A DNA stretch of 64,000 bases, from positions 496,001 to 560,000 of the forward strand of contig NZ_JASZYK010000001.1 in assembly GCF_030317035.1 (NCBI RefSeq), given 5' to 3'. The position numbers were made by a program, and so were the translations under genes. Shown here piece by piece: positions 8,215 to 16,524 of the stretch (within the stretch, counting starts at the first letter, position 1; each line of letters opens with the position of its first letter). The stretch is from Variovorax sp. J22G73 (GTDB lineage: Bacteria; Pseudomonadota; Gammaproteobacteria; Burkholderiales; Burkholderiaceae_C). The notes under the pieces are model-generated. The model did not search any database. It saw only the letters and a list, made by a program, of their open reading frames with translations, and was not told where the DNA came from.

Positions 8215-9372
8215 CTAGAACGTGCCCGGCAGCAGGATGCTCGAATCCACGTCGTCGATGTTCGTACGCCCGCAGAAGGCCATGGTGATGTCCAGTTCCT
8301 TGCGGATGATTTCGAGCGCGCGCGTCACGCCTTCCTCGCCGTGGGCGCCCAGCCCGTAAAGAAAGCTGCGGCCGATGAGCGTGCCGCGCGCGCCCAGCGC
8401 GCGGGCCTTGAGCACGTCTTGCCCGCTGCGGATGCCGCCGTCCATCCACACCTCGATCTCGGTGCCCACCGCGTCGACGATGGCCGGCAGCGCTGCGATG
8501 GAAGAGGGTGCGCCGTCGAGCTGGCGCCCGCCGTGGTTCGACACGATGAGCGCGTCGGCGCCGCTGGAGGCAGCCAGGCGCGCGTCTTCCACGTCCATCA
8601 CGCCCTTCAGGATCAGCTTGCCGCCCCAGAGCTTCTTGATCCACTCCACGTCGGCCCAGCTCAGCGCGGGGTCGAACTGCTCGGCCGTCCACGACGACAG
8701 CGACGACAGGTCTTTCACGCCCTTGGCATGGCCCGCGATGTTGCCGAAGGTGCGGCGCTTGGTGCCCAGCATGCCCATGCACCAGCGCGGCTTGGTCGCG
8801 AGGTTGATCAGGTTCTTGATCGTCGGCTTGGGCGGCGCGGTGAGGCCGTTCTTGATGTCCTTGTGGCGCTGCCCCAGGATCTGCAGGTCCAGCGTGAGCT
8901 GCAGCGCGGTCACGTTGGCGGCCTTGGCGCGCTCGATCAGGCGCTCGATGAAGTCGCGGTCCTTCATGACGTAGAGCTGGAACCAGAACGGGTGGCGGCC
9001 GGTGTGCTCGGCGATGTCTTCGAGCGCGCAGATGCTCATGGTCGACAGCGTGAACGGAATGCCGAAGGCCTTGGCCGCGCGCGCGCCCAGGATCTCGCCG
9101 TCGGCGTGCTGCATGCCGGTGAGGCCGGTGGGCGCGATGGCCACGGGCATGGCGGTTTCCTGGCCGGCCATGGTGGTACGCAGCGAGCGGCCTTCCATGT
9201 TCACGGCCACGCGCTGGCGCAGCTTGATCTTCTGGAAGTCGCTTTCGTTGGCGCGGTAGGTGCCTTCGGTCCACGCGCCGGAGTCGGCGTAGTCGTAGAA
9301 CATCTTGGGCACGCGGCGCTTGGCAATCACCCGCAGGTCTTCGATGCTGGTGATCTTGGAAAGGTCGGACAC
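8215..9372 (-). CDS. lldD: FMN-dependent alpha-hydroxyacid dehydrogenase (L-lactate dehydrogenase type)
   Basis: The 385-residue protein starts at a GTG (9372-9370) with AGGAG seven bases upstream; upstream codons in frame do not resemble the family. Family marks are FYDYADSGAWTEGTYRANE near the N-terminus, PTGLTGMQHADGE, SNHGGRQLDGAPSS with catalytic His280, and DGGIRSGQDVLKARALGA for FMN phosphate binding. These enzymes oxidise L-lactate or other L-2-hydroxyacids to 2-oxoacids, passing electrons to the respiratory chain or to oxygen. Which acceptor and acid are used cannot be told from sequence. A LysR gene lies upstream and an MFS acid carrier downstream on the same strand. The symbol is given on family resemblance only. 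Confidence 0.85.
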   Translation of the reverse strand: MSDLSKITSIEDLRVIAKRRVPKMFYDYADSGAWTEGTYRANESDFQKIKLRQRVAVNMEGRSLRTTMAGQETAMPVAIAPTGLTGMQHADGEILGARAAKAFGIPFTLSTMSICALEDIAEHTGRHPFWFQLYVMKDRDFIERLIERAKAANVTALQLTLDLQILGQRHKDIKNGLTAPPKPTIKNLINLATKPRWCMGMLGTKRRTFGNIAGHAKGVKDLSSLSSWTAEQFDPALSWADVEWIKKLWGGKLILKGVMDVEDARLAASSGADALIVSNHGGRQLDGAPSSIAALPAIVDAVGTEIEVWMDGGIRSGQDVLKARALGARGTLIGRSFLYGLGAHGEEGVTRALEIIRKELDITMAFCGRTNIDDVDSSILLPGTF

Positions 9373-9526
9373 GGCTGTCTCCTGGCTGGTCTTTGTTGGA
9401 AAGGCGGGGGCGAACCGGCCATTATCGGCAGGGCCCTTCGGGGGCCATCTGAAAAAAGCCTGCGGGGCAACTGAAATAAATTCAGCTCCCCGGGTGCGCG
9501 TCGCCTGTCCGTCGGGGGGCGCAAGT

Positions 9527-10411
9527 TCAGTCGCGCAGTGCCTCGCGCAGCCACTCCACGAAGGTCGCGCACTCCCAGCGCTCCATCGCGCCCGGCCGCC
9601 AGCACAGGAAGTAGGCGTTGGGCGAGGGCACGCTGCGCGCCGACAGGCGCACGAGCCGCCCGTTGTCCAGCCAGGCACTGCCCAGGCGCAGGTGCATCAG
9701 CACCACGCCGAAGTCTTCGGCCGCTGCGTCGAGCGCCAGCCCCAGGTCGTTGAACTGGTGGCCCGTGGCCGGCTCGGGCAGGCCGATGCCGCAGGCCTTG
9801 AACCAGGTGCGCCACGACTCCAGCGGCGTGCGCAGCAGCTGCGCGCGCGACACCTCGGCATCGGTCGCGAAGCCGTCGAAGGGGCCGTGGCGCTTCAGGT
9901 AGGCCGGGCTGCACACCGGCGAGACCTCGTCGGCCAGCAGCTGGAAGAACTCGCGGTCGTGGAACGGCCCGGTGCCGAAGCGCAGCTCGATGTCGGCCTC
10001 TTCCACCGTGGTGTTGCGCACCGGCGCGGTCACCTGCAGCATCAGCTCGATGTTCGGGTACGCATCGCGAAAGCGCGCCAGCCGCGGCAGCAGCATCTGG
10101 CGCGAGAAGGTGGGCGTGACCGCCACGCGCAGCCGCCGCACCTGCGAAGCGGGCTCGCGCCCCGGCACCTGCTGCAGTGCCGCGATGGCCTCGCGCACCC
10201 GCGCCAGGTAGGCCATGCCGTCGGCGCTCAGGCTGAAGTCGCTGCCTGCGAAGAACTTCAGGCCCAGCAGCAGCTCGAGCTGGCGAATGCGGTGGCTCAC
10301 CGCGCTGGGCGTCACGCTGAGTTCCTCGGCCGCCAGGTTCACGCTGCGCAGCCGCGCGACGGCCTCGAAGGCCTGCAGGCCCTGGGTCGAGGGGAGACGC
10401 GGAGAAACCAT
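9527..10411 (-). CDS. LysR-family regulator (GcvA-like)
   Basis: The 294-residue protein has an N-terminal winged HTH (GLQAFEAVARLRSVNLAAEE, then LSVTPSAVSHRIRQLELLLG). A LysR substrate domain follows (VAVTPTFSRQMLLPRLARFR), with SPAYLKRHG in the effector region and a final WLREALRD. The VTPSAVSHRIRQLE recognition helix places it with GcvA-like members. It is transcribed in the same direction as the downstream hydroxyacid dehydrogenase (154-base gap) and probably regulates that gene and the MFS carrier; this is inferred from position. Confidence 0.88.
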   Translation of the reverse strand: MVSPRLPSTQGLQAFEAVARLRSVNLAAEELSVTPSAVSHRIRQLELLLGLKFFAGSDFSLSADGMAYLARVREAIAALQQVPGREPASQVRRLRVAVTPTFSRQMLLPRLARFRDAYPNIELMLQVTAPVRNTTVEEADIELRFGTGPFHDREFFQLLADEVSPVCSPAYLKRHGPFDGFATDAEVSRAQLLRTPLESWRTWFKACGIGLPEPATGHQFNDLGLALDAAAEDFGVVLMHLRLGSAWLDNGRLVRLSARSVPSPNAYFLCWRPGAMERWECATFVEWLREALRD

Positions 10412-10482
10412 CGGTCGTGGTGGGAGGAAAGTGGCGGCGCTCGATGGTAGCGAAGGCGCCGGCTGCTACCGCTCAGGCAGCC

Positions 10483-11115
10483 TCACGCCGTGGCCGGCGC
10501 GGCGGGCACCAGCGACGCACCCAGCGCCTGCAGCAGCCGGCGCAGGTCGTCCACCGCCTCGCGCGCCTGTGCCGCGCCGCCCATCTGCGCCTTGACGATG
10601 GCTCCGTCGATGCCCAGCGCGGCCGCCTGCGCGATGGCCGTGCGCTGCGGGCCCGCGAGCGCCTCCGGCAGCAGGCCGGCGATGACCTCGACCATCTCGC
10701 GCTTGTGCTCGCGCGCGATGTCGCTCGCGCCCGTCACGCTGCTGCCGACCTCGACCACCGAGTTGATGAACGCGCAGCCGCGGAATGCCGGGTCGGCGAA
10801 CCACTCGGCCATGGCGTCGGCCAGCACCGGCAGCGCGTGCTGTGGCTGTCCGTTGCCGATGCGCTCCTGCGCGCCGCGCCGGCCCAGCGCATCGACGAAC
10901 CACGCCATCCACAGGCCGTGGCGGTGGTCGAGAAAGGCGCACACCAGGTCGTCCTTCGAGGGAAAGTGCCGGTAGAACGTGACCTTGGTGACGCCCGAGG
11001 CCGCAATGACGCGGTCGATGCCGGTGGCGCGGATGCCGTCGGCATAGAACAGGTCGTGCGCCGTCAGCAGGATGCGTTCGCGCGCGGGGAGCGAGGCGAG
11101 GGTGGAGAAGTCCAT
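10483..11115 (-). CDS. TetR-family repressor
   Basis: The 210-residue protein has an N-terminal TetR HTH: RERILLTAHDLFYADGIRATG followed by IDRVIAASGVTKVTFYRHFPSKDDLVCAFL, typical of the family. The C-terminal ligand domain includes FADPAFRGCAFINSVVEV, seen in the TetR_C subset near NemR/AcuR-type regulators. A 24-bp near-palindromic operator (11130-11153) begins 15 bases upstream of the start codon, so autorepression is very likely. The same site could also control the divergent NTF2-like gene at 11233. The ligand is unknown. Confidence 0.9.
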   Translation of the reverse strand: MDFSTLASLPARERILLTAHDLFYADGIRATGIDRVIAASGVTKVTFYRHFPSKDDLVCAFLDHRHGLWMAWFVDALGRRGAQERIGNGQPQHALPVLADAMAEWFADPAFRGCAFINSVVEVGSSVTGASDIAREHKREMVEVIAGLLPEALAGPQRTAIAQAAALGIDGAIVKAQMGGAAQAREAVDDLRRLLQALGASLVPAAPATA

Positions 11116-11129
11116 GCCGCGATTGTAGG

Positions 11130-11153
11130 CATGTAGACAGGTCTGTCTACATG
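11130..11153. promoter_or_regulatory. TetR-type operator, 11-bp inverted repeat
   Basis: CATGTAGACAG (11130-11140) and CTGTCTACATG (11143-11153) are exact complements separated by GT. A TAGACAG half-site with its inverted copy CTGTCTA is the style recognised by many TetR proteins of the NemR type. It lies between the divergent TetR and NTF2-like genes, 15 bases from the TetR start codon. Confidence 0.85.
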
Positions 11154-11232
11154 TGGCACATTGCGCCGCATTCGCTTGTCGATTTCTTCACCCCGCTCCG
11201 GTTCACCTCCTTCCCTTCACCGAAAGACCGCC

Positions 11233-11655
11233 ATGGAATCCCGCCCGCCGCTGCCGCCCTTCACCCTCGAGACCGCCACCAGGAAAGTCCAGGCCGCCGA
11301 AGACGCCTGGAACACGCGCGACCCGGTGCGCGTGAGCCTGGCCTATACGCCCGACACCGAGTGGCGCAACCGCGCCGACTTCGTCGACGGGCGCGAGCAG
11401 GTGGTCGAGTTCCTCACGCGCAAGTGGGAGCGCGAGCACGACTACCGGCTGAAGAAGCAGCTCTGGGCCTTCATGGACAACCGCATCGCGGTGCGCTTCG
11501 AGTACGAATGGCACGACGCGGCCGGGCAATGGTTTCGCAGCCATGGCAACGAGAACTGGGAGTTCGCGGAGAACGGGTTGATGCAACGGCGTTACGCGAG
11601 CATCAACGACCAGGCAATCGCCGAGTCGGAGCGCAAGTTCCATTGGGAGCGCTGA
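11233..11655 (+). CDS. NTF2-like (DUF1348) protein
   Basis: The 140-residue protein starts at the ATG giving [10 protein letters not shown]; upstream in-frame codons overlap the operator region. It has an NTF2-like fold pattern: [77 protein letters not shown] and [20 protein letters not shown]. This matches the DUF1348 family, whose members are small cytoplasmic proteins with a hydrophobic pocket; activity is generally unknown. It faces the TetR gene across a strong operator, so TetR probably represses it. Cyanase follows 92 bases downstream. Confidence 0.8.
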   Translation: MESRPPLPPFTLETATRKVQAAEDAWNTRDPVRVSLAYTPDTEWRNRADFVDGREQVVEFLTRKWEREHDYRLKKQLWAFMDNRIAVRFEYEWHDAAGQWFRSHGNENWEFAENGLMQRRYASINDQAIAESERKFHWER

Positions 11656-11747
11656 CTCGCGTTGTTTCCTCTTCCGCTTGCGCAAGAGGGAGCAAGACCC
11701 CCGGCACAGCAGTTGCTTGACTGCCCCCATTTCAAACAGGAGACCGC

Positions 11748-12191
11748 ATGAACCGCAACGACGTCACCGAGAAGATCATCACCGTCAAGGTGAGCAAGGG
11801 CATCCAGTGGGCCGACGTGGCCCGCAAGGTCGGCCAGTCGAAGGAGTGGACGACCGCGGCCTGCCTCGGCCAGATGACGCTCGACGACAAGCAGGCCAGG
11901 ACGGTCGGCAAGATCTTCGGCCTGACCGCCGAGGAACAGAAGTGGCTCCAGGTGGTGCCGTACAAGGGTTCGCTGCCCACGCCGGTGCCGACCGACCCGC
12001 TCATCTACCGCTGGTACGAGATCGTGAGCGTGTACGGCACCACCATCAAGGAGCTGATCCATGAAGAGTTCGGCGACGGCATCATGAGCGCCATCGACTT
12101 CAGCATGGACATCCAGCGCCAGCCCGACCCCAAGGGCGACCGCGTCAACGTGGTGCTGTCGGGCAAGTTCCTGCCCTACAAGACCTACTGA
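11748..12191 (+). CDS. cynS: Cyanase (cyanate hydratase)
   Basis: The 147-residue protein matches cyanase over its whole length. The N-terminal helical DNA-binding-like domain includes KGIQWADVARKVGQSKEWTT. The catalytic C-terminal half has PLIYRWYEIVSVYG, KELIHEEFGDGIMSAIDF and RVNVVLSGKFLPYKTY. Arg88, Glu91 and Ser114 correspond to the family's catalytic Arg-Glu-Ser. The enzyme forms a decamer and decomposes cyanate with bicarbonate to ammonia and CO2, detoxifying cyanate and freeing nitrogen. No cynR, carbonic anhydrase or cynABD transport genes are adjacent. The start has a strong AGGAG ribosome-binding site. Confidence 0.97.
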   Translation: MNRNDVTEKIITVKVSKGIQWADVARKVGQSKEWTTAACLGQMTLDDKQARTVGKIFGLTAEEQKWLQVVPYKGSLPTPVPTDPLIYRWYEIVSVYGTTIKELIHEEFGDGIMSAIDFSMDIQRQPDPKGDRVNVVLSGKFLPYKTY

Positions 12192-12194
12192 ACG

Positions 12195-12953
12195 CTACTG
12201 GACGTACTCCGCCGGATGCGGCCGGTGCCGCGGCGCGGGGCGCAGCGTGCCGGCAGTGATGCCGTAGCCCTCGATGGCCCCGGCAATCGAGCGGGCCACG
12301 CCGTCCACCGGCACCGCGATGCGCCGGTGGGTGCGCATGCGCTCGCGGCAGTAGCTGGCCGCGATGCGCTCGGCCAGCGGATCGCCCGGGCCGTTGACGT
12401 CGGGGCTCACCACCGTCACATGCAGGCGGCCCGCGTGCTCCTGGCGCAGCCCTTCCGAAATGGCGTTCACCGCGTACTGCGTGCCGTGGTACACGGCCGA
12501 GCTGGGCGACACGCCCTGCATGGCCACGGGCGCCACGTTCACGATGTGGCCCCAGCCTTGCAGCTGCATGGTCGGCAGCACGGCCGCGATGCCGAGCAGC
12601 ACGCCGCGCAGGTTCACGTCGATCATGAGTTCCCACTCCTCGATCTTGCGGTTCCACAGCGGCGACATCGGCATCACGCCCGCGGCGTTGACCAGCACGT
12701 CGATCTGCTCGTGCGTCTCGAGGGCGAACTCGGCAAAGGCTTCCATGTCGGGCCGGTGCGTGACGTCGAGCCGCTGGAAGCTCGCGGTGCCGCCCGTGGC
12801 CTCGATTTCGGCCACGAGCGCCGCAAGGCGGTCGGTGCGCCGCGCACCGAGCACCACCTTGGCACCGCGCCGCGCAAGCAGCCGCGCGGTCGCTTCGCCG
12901 ATGCCGCTGCTCGCGCCGGTGATGAGAACGACTTTTTCCTGGATTGCGCTCAT
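12195..12953 (-). CDS. SDR-fold protein with two substituted catalytic residues
   Basis: The 252-residue protein begins at the ATG at 12953 with AGAGGAG upstream. It is a classical SDR: cofactor motif TGASSGIG (13-20), NAAG (89-92) and Asn114. However, the catalytic Ser is Pro142 (NVAPVAM) and the YxxxK Lys is Gln159 (YHGTQ); Tyr155 remains at the correct spacing of 13 residues from Pro142. The later PG motif is also altered (SPDVNGPG). ARR at residues 37-39 would fit NADP binding. With Ser and Lys both replaced, ordinary ketoreductase chemistry is doubtful; it may bind cofactor without catalysis or use other chemistry. It ends 3 bases from the convergent cynS stop. Confidence 0.85.
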   Translation of the reverse strand: MSAIQEKVVLITGASSGIGEATARLLARRGAKVVLGARRTDRLAALVAEIEATGGTASFQRLDVTHRPDMEAFAEFALETHEQIDVLVNAAGVMPMSPLWNRKIEEWELMIDVNLRGVLLGIAAVLPTMQLQGWGHIVNVAPVAMQGVSPSSAVYHGTQYAVNAISEGLRQEHAGRLHVTVVSPDVNGPGDPLAERIAASYCRERMRTHRRIAVPVDGVARSIAGAIEGYGITAGTLRPAPRHRPHPAEYVQ

Positions 12954-13287
12954 GATGAAAACTCCTCTTGCGGTTCGTTTGCCGTGCGGCGCACACAGAA
13001 GCGGGTGCACCGGGCAGGGGAAGAAGTTTCGCGCGGCAGGGGCGCAAGGCGGTATCCGAATCGAACTTGGTTTTTGCCTGATCCTGCAAAACGCAATAGC
13101 GCCGCGCGCGGCCGCCGCTGCCGCCTGAGTGCTTTCGGCCTCGCGGCGGCGCACCCGCGCGGCGGCACGGGCTGCGCGCGCCTCGAGCGAACTTCTTGCC
13201 CGATTCGCTGGAGAAATTGCACGCTCCTCGCCTCGCGCCGACGCGTTCGTGTTGAGCGCAGACCCGAAATCGAAGATGCTCTGGCGG
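12954..13287. other. 334-base gap between divergent SDR and deoxyribosyltransferase genes
   Basis: I see no convincing gene here. Reading frames on both strands are Arg/Ala-rich and typical of GC-biased noncoding sequence. A more AT-rich patch near 13070-13100 may hold the SDR promoter, but no good -35/-10 pair was found. Confidence 0.4.
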
Positions 13288-13848
13288 ATGGACGAAACCC
13301 TTCACGCACCCCAGCGCCCGCGCATCTACCTGGCCGGCCCCGACGTCTTTCGTCCCGATGCAAGGGAGCACTTCGTGCGGCTCGCGGCGGCCTGCGATGC
13401 GCTCGGCCTCGCGGCCCTGCTGCCCGCCGACGGCAACCAGCCGCAAAGCTCGGAAGCCCCCGAAAAGCAGATCTACGAAGCCAACATGCAGCGCCTGCGT
13501 GGGGCCGACGGCGTGGTGGCCAACCTGGCGTCGTTCAGGGGCCTGGAGCCCGATTCGGGCACGGTGTTCGAGGTGGGGGCCGCCGTGGCCCTGGGCATTC
13601 CCGTCGCGGCCTACGGCGTGCCCGAAGGCAGCTACGCGGACCGCGCGCAGGCCGCGCTGCCGTGCGGCAAGGACGCGGGCGGCGTGCTGCGCGAAAGCGC
13701 GACCGGCATCGCCGTCGAAGACTTCGGCCAGCAGCTGAACCTGATGCTGGCCTGCTCGATCCACATCGAGCCGACGCCGGAGGCGGCGCTGCGCAAGATG
13801 GTCGCGCTACTCACGGAATTGCGGGCCGAACCGCAGGTCAGGCGATGA
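13288..13848 (+). CDS. Nucleoside 2-deoxyribosyltransferase family protein
   Basis: The 186-residue protein starts at MDETLHAPQ; an ATG at 13276 is an alternative. Family features are RIYLAGPDVFRPDA at the N-terminus (nucleotide-binding loop), ADGVVANLASFRGLEPDSG, and GTVFEVGAAVALGIPV, whose Glu is the expected catalytic nucleophile. Such enzymes exchange or hydrolyse the base of 2'-deoxynucleosides or nucleotides in salvage or nucleotide clean-up. Its last 11 bases overlap the 3' end of the convergent Imm70-like gene. It stands alone on its strand, with weak ribosome-binding sequence upstream. Confidence 0.85.
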   Translation: MDETLHAPQRPRIYLAGPDVFRPDAREHFVRLAAACDALGLAALLPADGNQPQSSEAPEKQIYEANMQRLRGADGVVANLASFRGLEPDSGTVFEVGAAVALGIPVAAYGVPEGSYADRAQAALPCGKDAGGVLRESATGIAVEDFGQQLNLMLACSIHIEPTPEAALRKMVALLTELRAEPQVRR

Positions 13849-14248
13849 CGGCGTCGCGCTGTTCGCGCGCCGATGCGGCCAGCGCTTCGTCGAGCACCGA
13901 GAACACATCGCGTCCGCTGCTCGACACGAAGTAGTTTGCCAGGCTGGTGATGCTCGGCGCGATGTTCGTGCCCCATGGCGGGCGGGCCGCGCGGTCTTCG
14001 ATGTCCCACACCACCTGCGAGGGCGCGATGGGCGCCAGCGTGGCTTTCGCGTCGCGCAATTCCGCCAGGGCCGCGGGTGCATCCGCGAAGGCGAGTCGAC
14101 CGCCGTAGAGCCCGTTCATCAGGTGCAGAAGCCGCGTGCCCCAGCCCTCGGGCTCGCAATGGGCGCTCAGGGTCGAGAAGAAGGCGTGCACGAAGCTGGG
14201 CGCGCCCAGCTCGGCGGTGGTTGAACCTGCGGTGATGCCGATGGCCAT
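13838..14248 (-). CDS. Imm70-like immunity-family protein (orphan)
   Basis: The 136-residue protein is taken from the ATG at 14248 (MAIGITAGSTTAELGAPSFV). Features recalled from Imm70-family proteins are SFVHAFFSTLS, EPEGWGTRLLHLMNGLYGG, PSQVVWDIEDRAARPPWG, NIAPSITSLANYFVSSSGRD and a terminal acidic helix. Imm70 members are predicted to neutralise polymorphic toxins. No toxin gene, Rhs, T6SS or contact-dependent system lies in the window, so it is an orphan here. The family name rests on memory of sequence patterns, not a search. The 3' end overlaps the deoxyribosyltransferase gene by 11 bases, tail to tail. Confidence 0.6.
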   Translation of the reverse strand: MAIGITAGSTTAELGAPSFVHAFFSTLSAHCEPEGWGTRLLHLMNGLYGGRLAFADAPAALAELRDAKATLAPIAPSQVVWDIEDRAARPPWGTNIAPSITSLANYFVSSSGRDVFSVLDEALAASAREQRDAVIA

Positions 14249-14394
14249 GGGCTTGTCGTCCTTCGTGGAGTGGCTGTCTGTTGGGGCGACTGTAGCGACG
14301 AGCGCGCCCCCAAGCTGGAAACCCCTGATGCCCGCGCCCGCCACCGCGGCCTACGATGGCAACCCCTCTTTCAACCCGACCACCGGAGCACCGA

Positions 14395-15270
14395 ATGCCG
14401 ATCACCGAGACCCACTTCGACCTGCGCGCCAACGACGGCGTCACGGTGGAGGCCCACCGCTGGCAAGGCGCCACGCAGCGCGCCGTGGTGCAGCTGGCGC
14501 ACGGCATGGGCGAGCATTCGCTGCGCTACCGGCACCTGGCCGAATCGCTGGTGCAGGCCGGCTACGTTGTGTATTCGAACGAGCACCGCGGCCACGGCAA
14601 GGGCGCGTCCGAACGCGGCGAGCTGGGCGAGTTCGGCCCGCGCGGTTTCGCCGGGCTGGTGGACGACATGGCGCTGCTGAGCCGCCACGTGCGCGGCGTG
14701 CACCCGGGGCTGCCGCTGATCCTGCTGGGCCACAGCATGGGCTCCTTCGCCACGCAGTACTACCTGGTGAAGCACAGCGAGCTGCTCTCCGGCGCGGTGC
14801 TCTCGGGCACCTCGGCGCTCGACCTGCTGGGCGCCGCCTTGCAGTCGGGCTTCAGGCTCGAGGACATGAACGCCGCCTTGCCCGAGGTGCGCACGCCCTT
14901 CGACTGGCTCAGCCGCGACCCGGCCCAGGTCGACGCCTACATCGCCGATCCGCTGTGCGGCTTCACGGTGTCGGCCGAAGGCATGGGCTCGATGTTCGCG
15001 AACCTGGCCGAGCTGACGCCCGAGGCGATGCGCGCGCGCATCCGGCCCGAACTGCCGCTGTACCTGTTCGTGGGCGACGAGGACCCGGTGAGCAACAAGG
15101 CCGAGTGGTTCTATCCGCTGGTGCAGCGCTACCGGGCGGCGGGGCTGCGCGACGTGTCGTGCCACGTGTTCGGCGGCGCGCGTCACGAGACGCTGAACGA
15201 GACCAACCGCGACGAGGTCGAGGCGGTGCTGCTGGCCTGGATCGCGCGGGTGGTGGGGCAACGCGGCTGA
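14395..15270 (+). CDS. Alpha/beta hydrolase, monoacylglycerol lipase/lysophospholipase type
   Basis: The 291-residue protein has a CGGAG ribosome-binding site. It has the PldB/MGL pattern: VVQLAHGMGEHSLRYRHLAE, VYSNEHRGHGKGASERGELG, and LLGHSMGSFATQYYLVKHSE with nucleophile Ser114. The acid is probably in FVGDEDPVSNKAEWF and the His in GGARHETLNETNRDE. No signal peptide is present, so it is cytoplasmic. Likely substrates are lysophospholipids or monoglycerides; this is a family-level inference. It is transcribed alone, divergent from the Imm70-like gene and convergent with an AraC regulator. Confidence 0.88.
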   Translation: MPITETHFDLRANDGVTVEAHRWQGATQRAVVQLAHGMGEHSLRYRHLAESLVQAGYVVYSNEHRGHGKGASERGELGEFGPRGFAGLVDDMALLSRHVRGVHPGLPLILLGHSMGSFATQYYLVKHSELLSGAVLSGTSALDLLGAALQSGFRLEDMNAALPEVRTPFDWLSRDPAQVDAYIADPLCGFTVSAEGMGSMFANLAELTPEAMRARIRPELPLYLFVGDEDPVSNKAEWFYPLVQRYRAAGLRDVSCHVFGGARHETLNETNRDEVEAVLLAWIARVVGQRG

Positions 15271-15313
15271 CGCGCAAGGCGCCGCTCTCTCGCCGCCGCT
15301 GTTCTTCTACCCT

Positions 15314-16327
15314 CTATGTAGCCCTGGCCGAACTCGCCCTGAACTCCTGCGGCGACATGTCGTACGCGCGGCGAAAGGCCCGCGTGAAATCCGACGGGCT
15401 CTTGAAGCCGACGCCATAGGCCACGTCGGTCACCATCAGGTGCGGGTAGCGCGCCAGGTCGTCGGCCGCGTGCTGCAGCCGCAGGTGGCGGATGTACGCG
15501 CCCAGCCCGCCTTCGTGCTGGAACATCCGGTACAGCGTGGGCCGCGGCAGGTGCAGCGCCGCCAGCACCAGCTCGGGCGTGAGTTCGGCGCGGTGCAGGT
15601 TGGCCTGCACGTAGCGGCGCACCTGGCCGAACATGGCCGCGCGCGCCGCGGCGCGGGCACCGCCGCTCAGGCGCGCTTCCTTGCCGAAGCCGGCCAGCAG
15701 CAGCTCGGCGCTGGCGCGCACGGCGCTCTGCGCCGCGGGGGCGCTCAGGTGCGCAATGTCGCGGCCCAGCGCCTCGACCTGGGCCAGGGCCAGGCGCGCC
15801 AGCGGCGTGTCGGGCTGCATCGCGCGCGCGTGGATGGCCATCGGGTCCGGAAAGACTTCTTCCACCAGCGAGCCGGGCACGAAGAAGGTCAGCACGCGGC
15901 AGTCGTTGCGCTGCATGCGCACAGGCTGGCCCATGTCGAGCGCCAGCACTTTCGCCGACGACGGTTCATCTTTGCCGCGCGGCGATGAACGCACGCTCAC
16001 GTCCTGCACATCTCCTTCCAGGAACACATGGAAGGCGAAGTTGCGCACGCTGTCGGTGGAAATGCGCGCCAGCGAGCGCTCCAGCCGCATGGCGTCGGAG
16101 CGGCAGTCGGTGAAGACGATGTCGCCGACCTGGTAGCGGTCGATAGCCGCTTGAAAGGGCTGGCCGGTGTCGTCGCCGGCCGGCTGCACGTCCATGACAT
16201 GCCCCACGCGCTCGCGCCAGGCCTGCAGCCGCTGGGCCGGCGGCTGGGCCGACACGTCGAAATGGCTGCAGGGGAGGCCGTTGGCGAACGGGGTTCGCAG
16301 GCCGGTTCCGAGGTCGAGTTGGCCCAT
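15314..16327 (-). CDS. AraC-family regulator
   Basis: The 337-residue protein starts at the ATG at 16327; an adjacent TTG would add one residue. The N-terminal ~200 residues resemble the AraC-binding-like sensor domain of the NahR/FeaR-type AraC group (FTDCRSDAMRLERSLARIST, FHVFLEGDVQDVSV). The C-terminal two HTH motifs are YVQANLHRAELTPELVLAAL, LPRPTLYRMFQHEGGLGAYI, VTDVAYGVGFKSPSDFTRAF and RRAYDMSPQEFRASS. The final ~100 residues bind DNA. It is divergent from the LuxR-type gene at 16525 (197-base gap). Ligand and targets are unknown. Confidence 0.9.
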   Translation of the reverse strand: MGQLDLGTGLRTPFANGLPCSHFDVSAQPPAQRLQAWRERVGHVMDVQPAGDDTGQPFQAAIDRYQVGDIVFTDCRSDAMRLERSLARISTDSVRNFAFHVFLEGDVQDVSVRSSPRGKDEPSSAKVLALDMGQPVRMQRNDCRVLTFFVPGSLVEEVFPDPMAIHARAMQPDTPLARLALAQVEALGRDIAHLSAPAAQSAVRASAELLLAGFGKEARLSGGARAAARAAMFGQVRRYVQANLHRAELTPELVLAALHLPRPTLYRMFQHEGGLGAYIRHLRLQHAADDLARYPHLMVTDVAYGVGFKSPSDFTRAFRRAYDMSPQEFRASSARAT

Positions 16328-16524
16328 CAAAAAGTGCGTGGAAACGGCTTTGGGCCTGTCATTGAACGGACAAATAAGACAAAAGTGCCAATAAATCCCG
16401 CAAAACGACCGGATTCTCTCAAGAACTGAGACGCACGGTCAAGCCCGCCCGGCGCCCGAAAGCACGCTTGCGGCTGAGGTGGTTGCAAGGCCACGACCAA
16501 GGGATCTGCGCCCCGAAGGGCGCA

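Noticed and set aside
9373..9678. Upstream extension of the lactate dehydrogenase-like gene
   Set aside because: The family N-terminus and AGGAG support the GTG at 9372; the extension overlaps the intergenic gap and the LysR gene.
13070..13110. Possible tRNA T-arm-like sequence near the SDR gene
   Set aside because: No acceptor, D or anticodon stems could be built around it.
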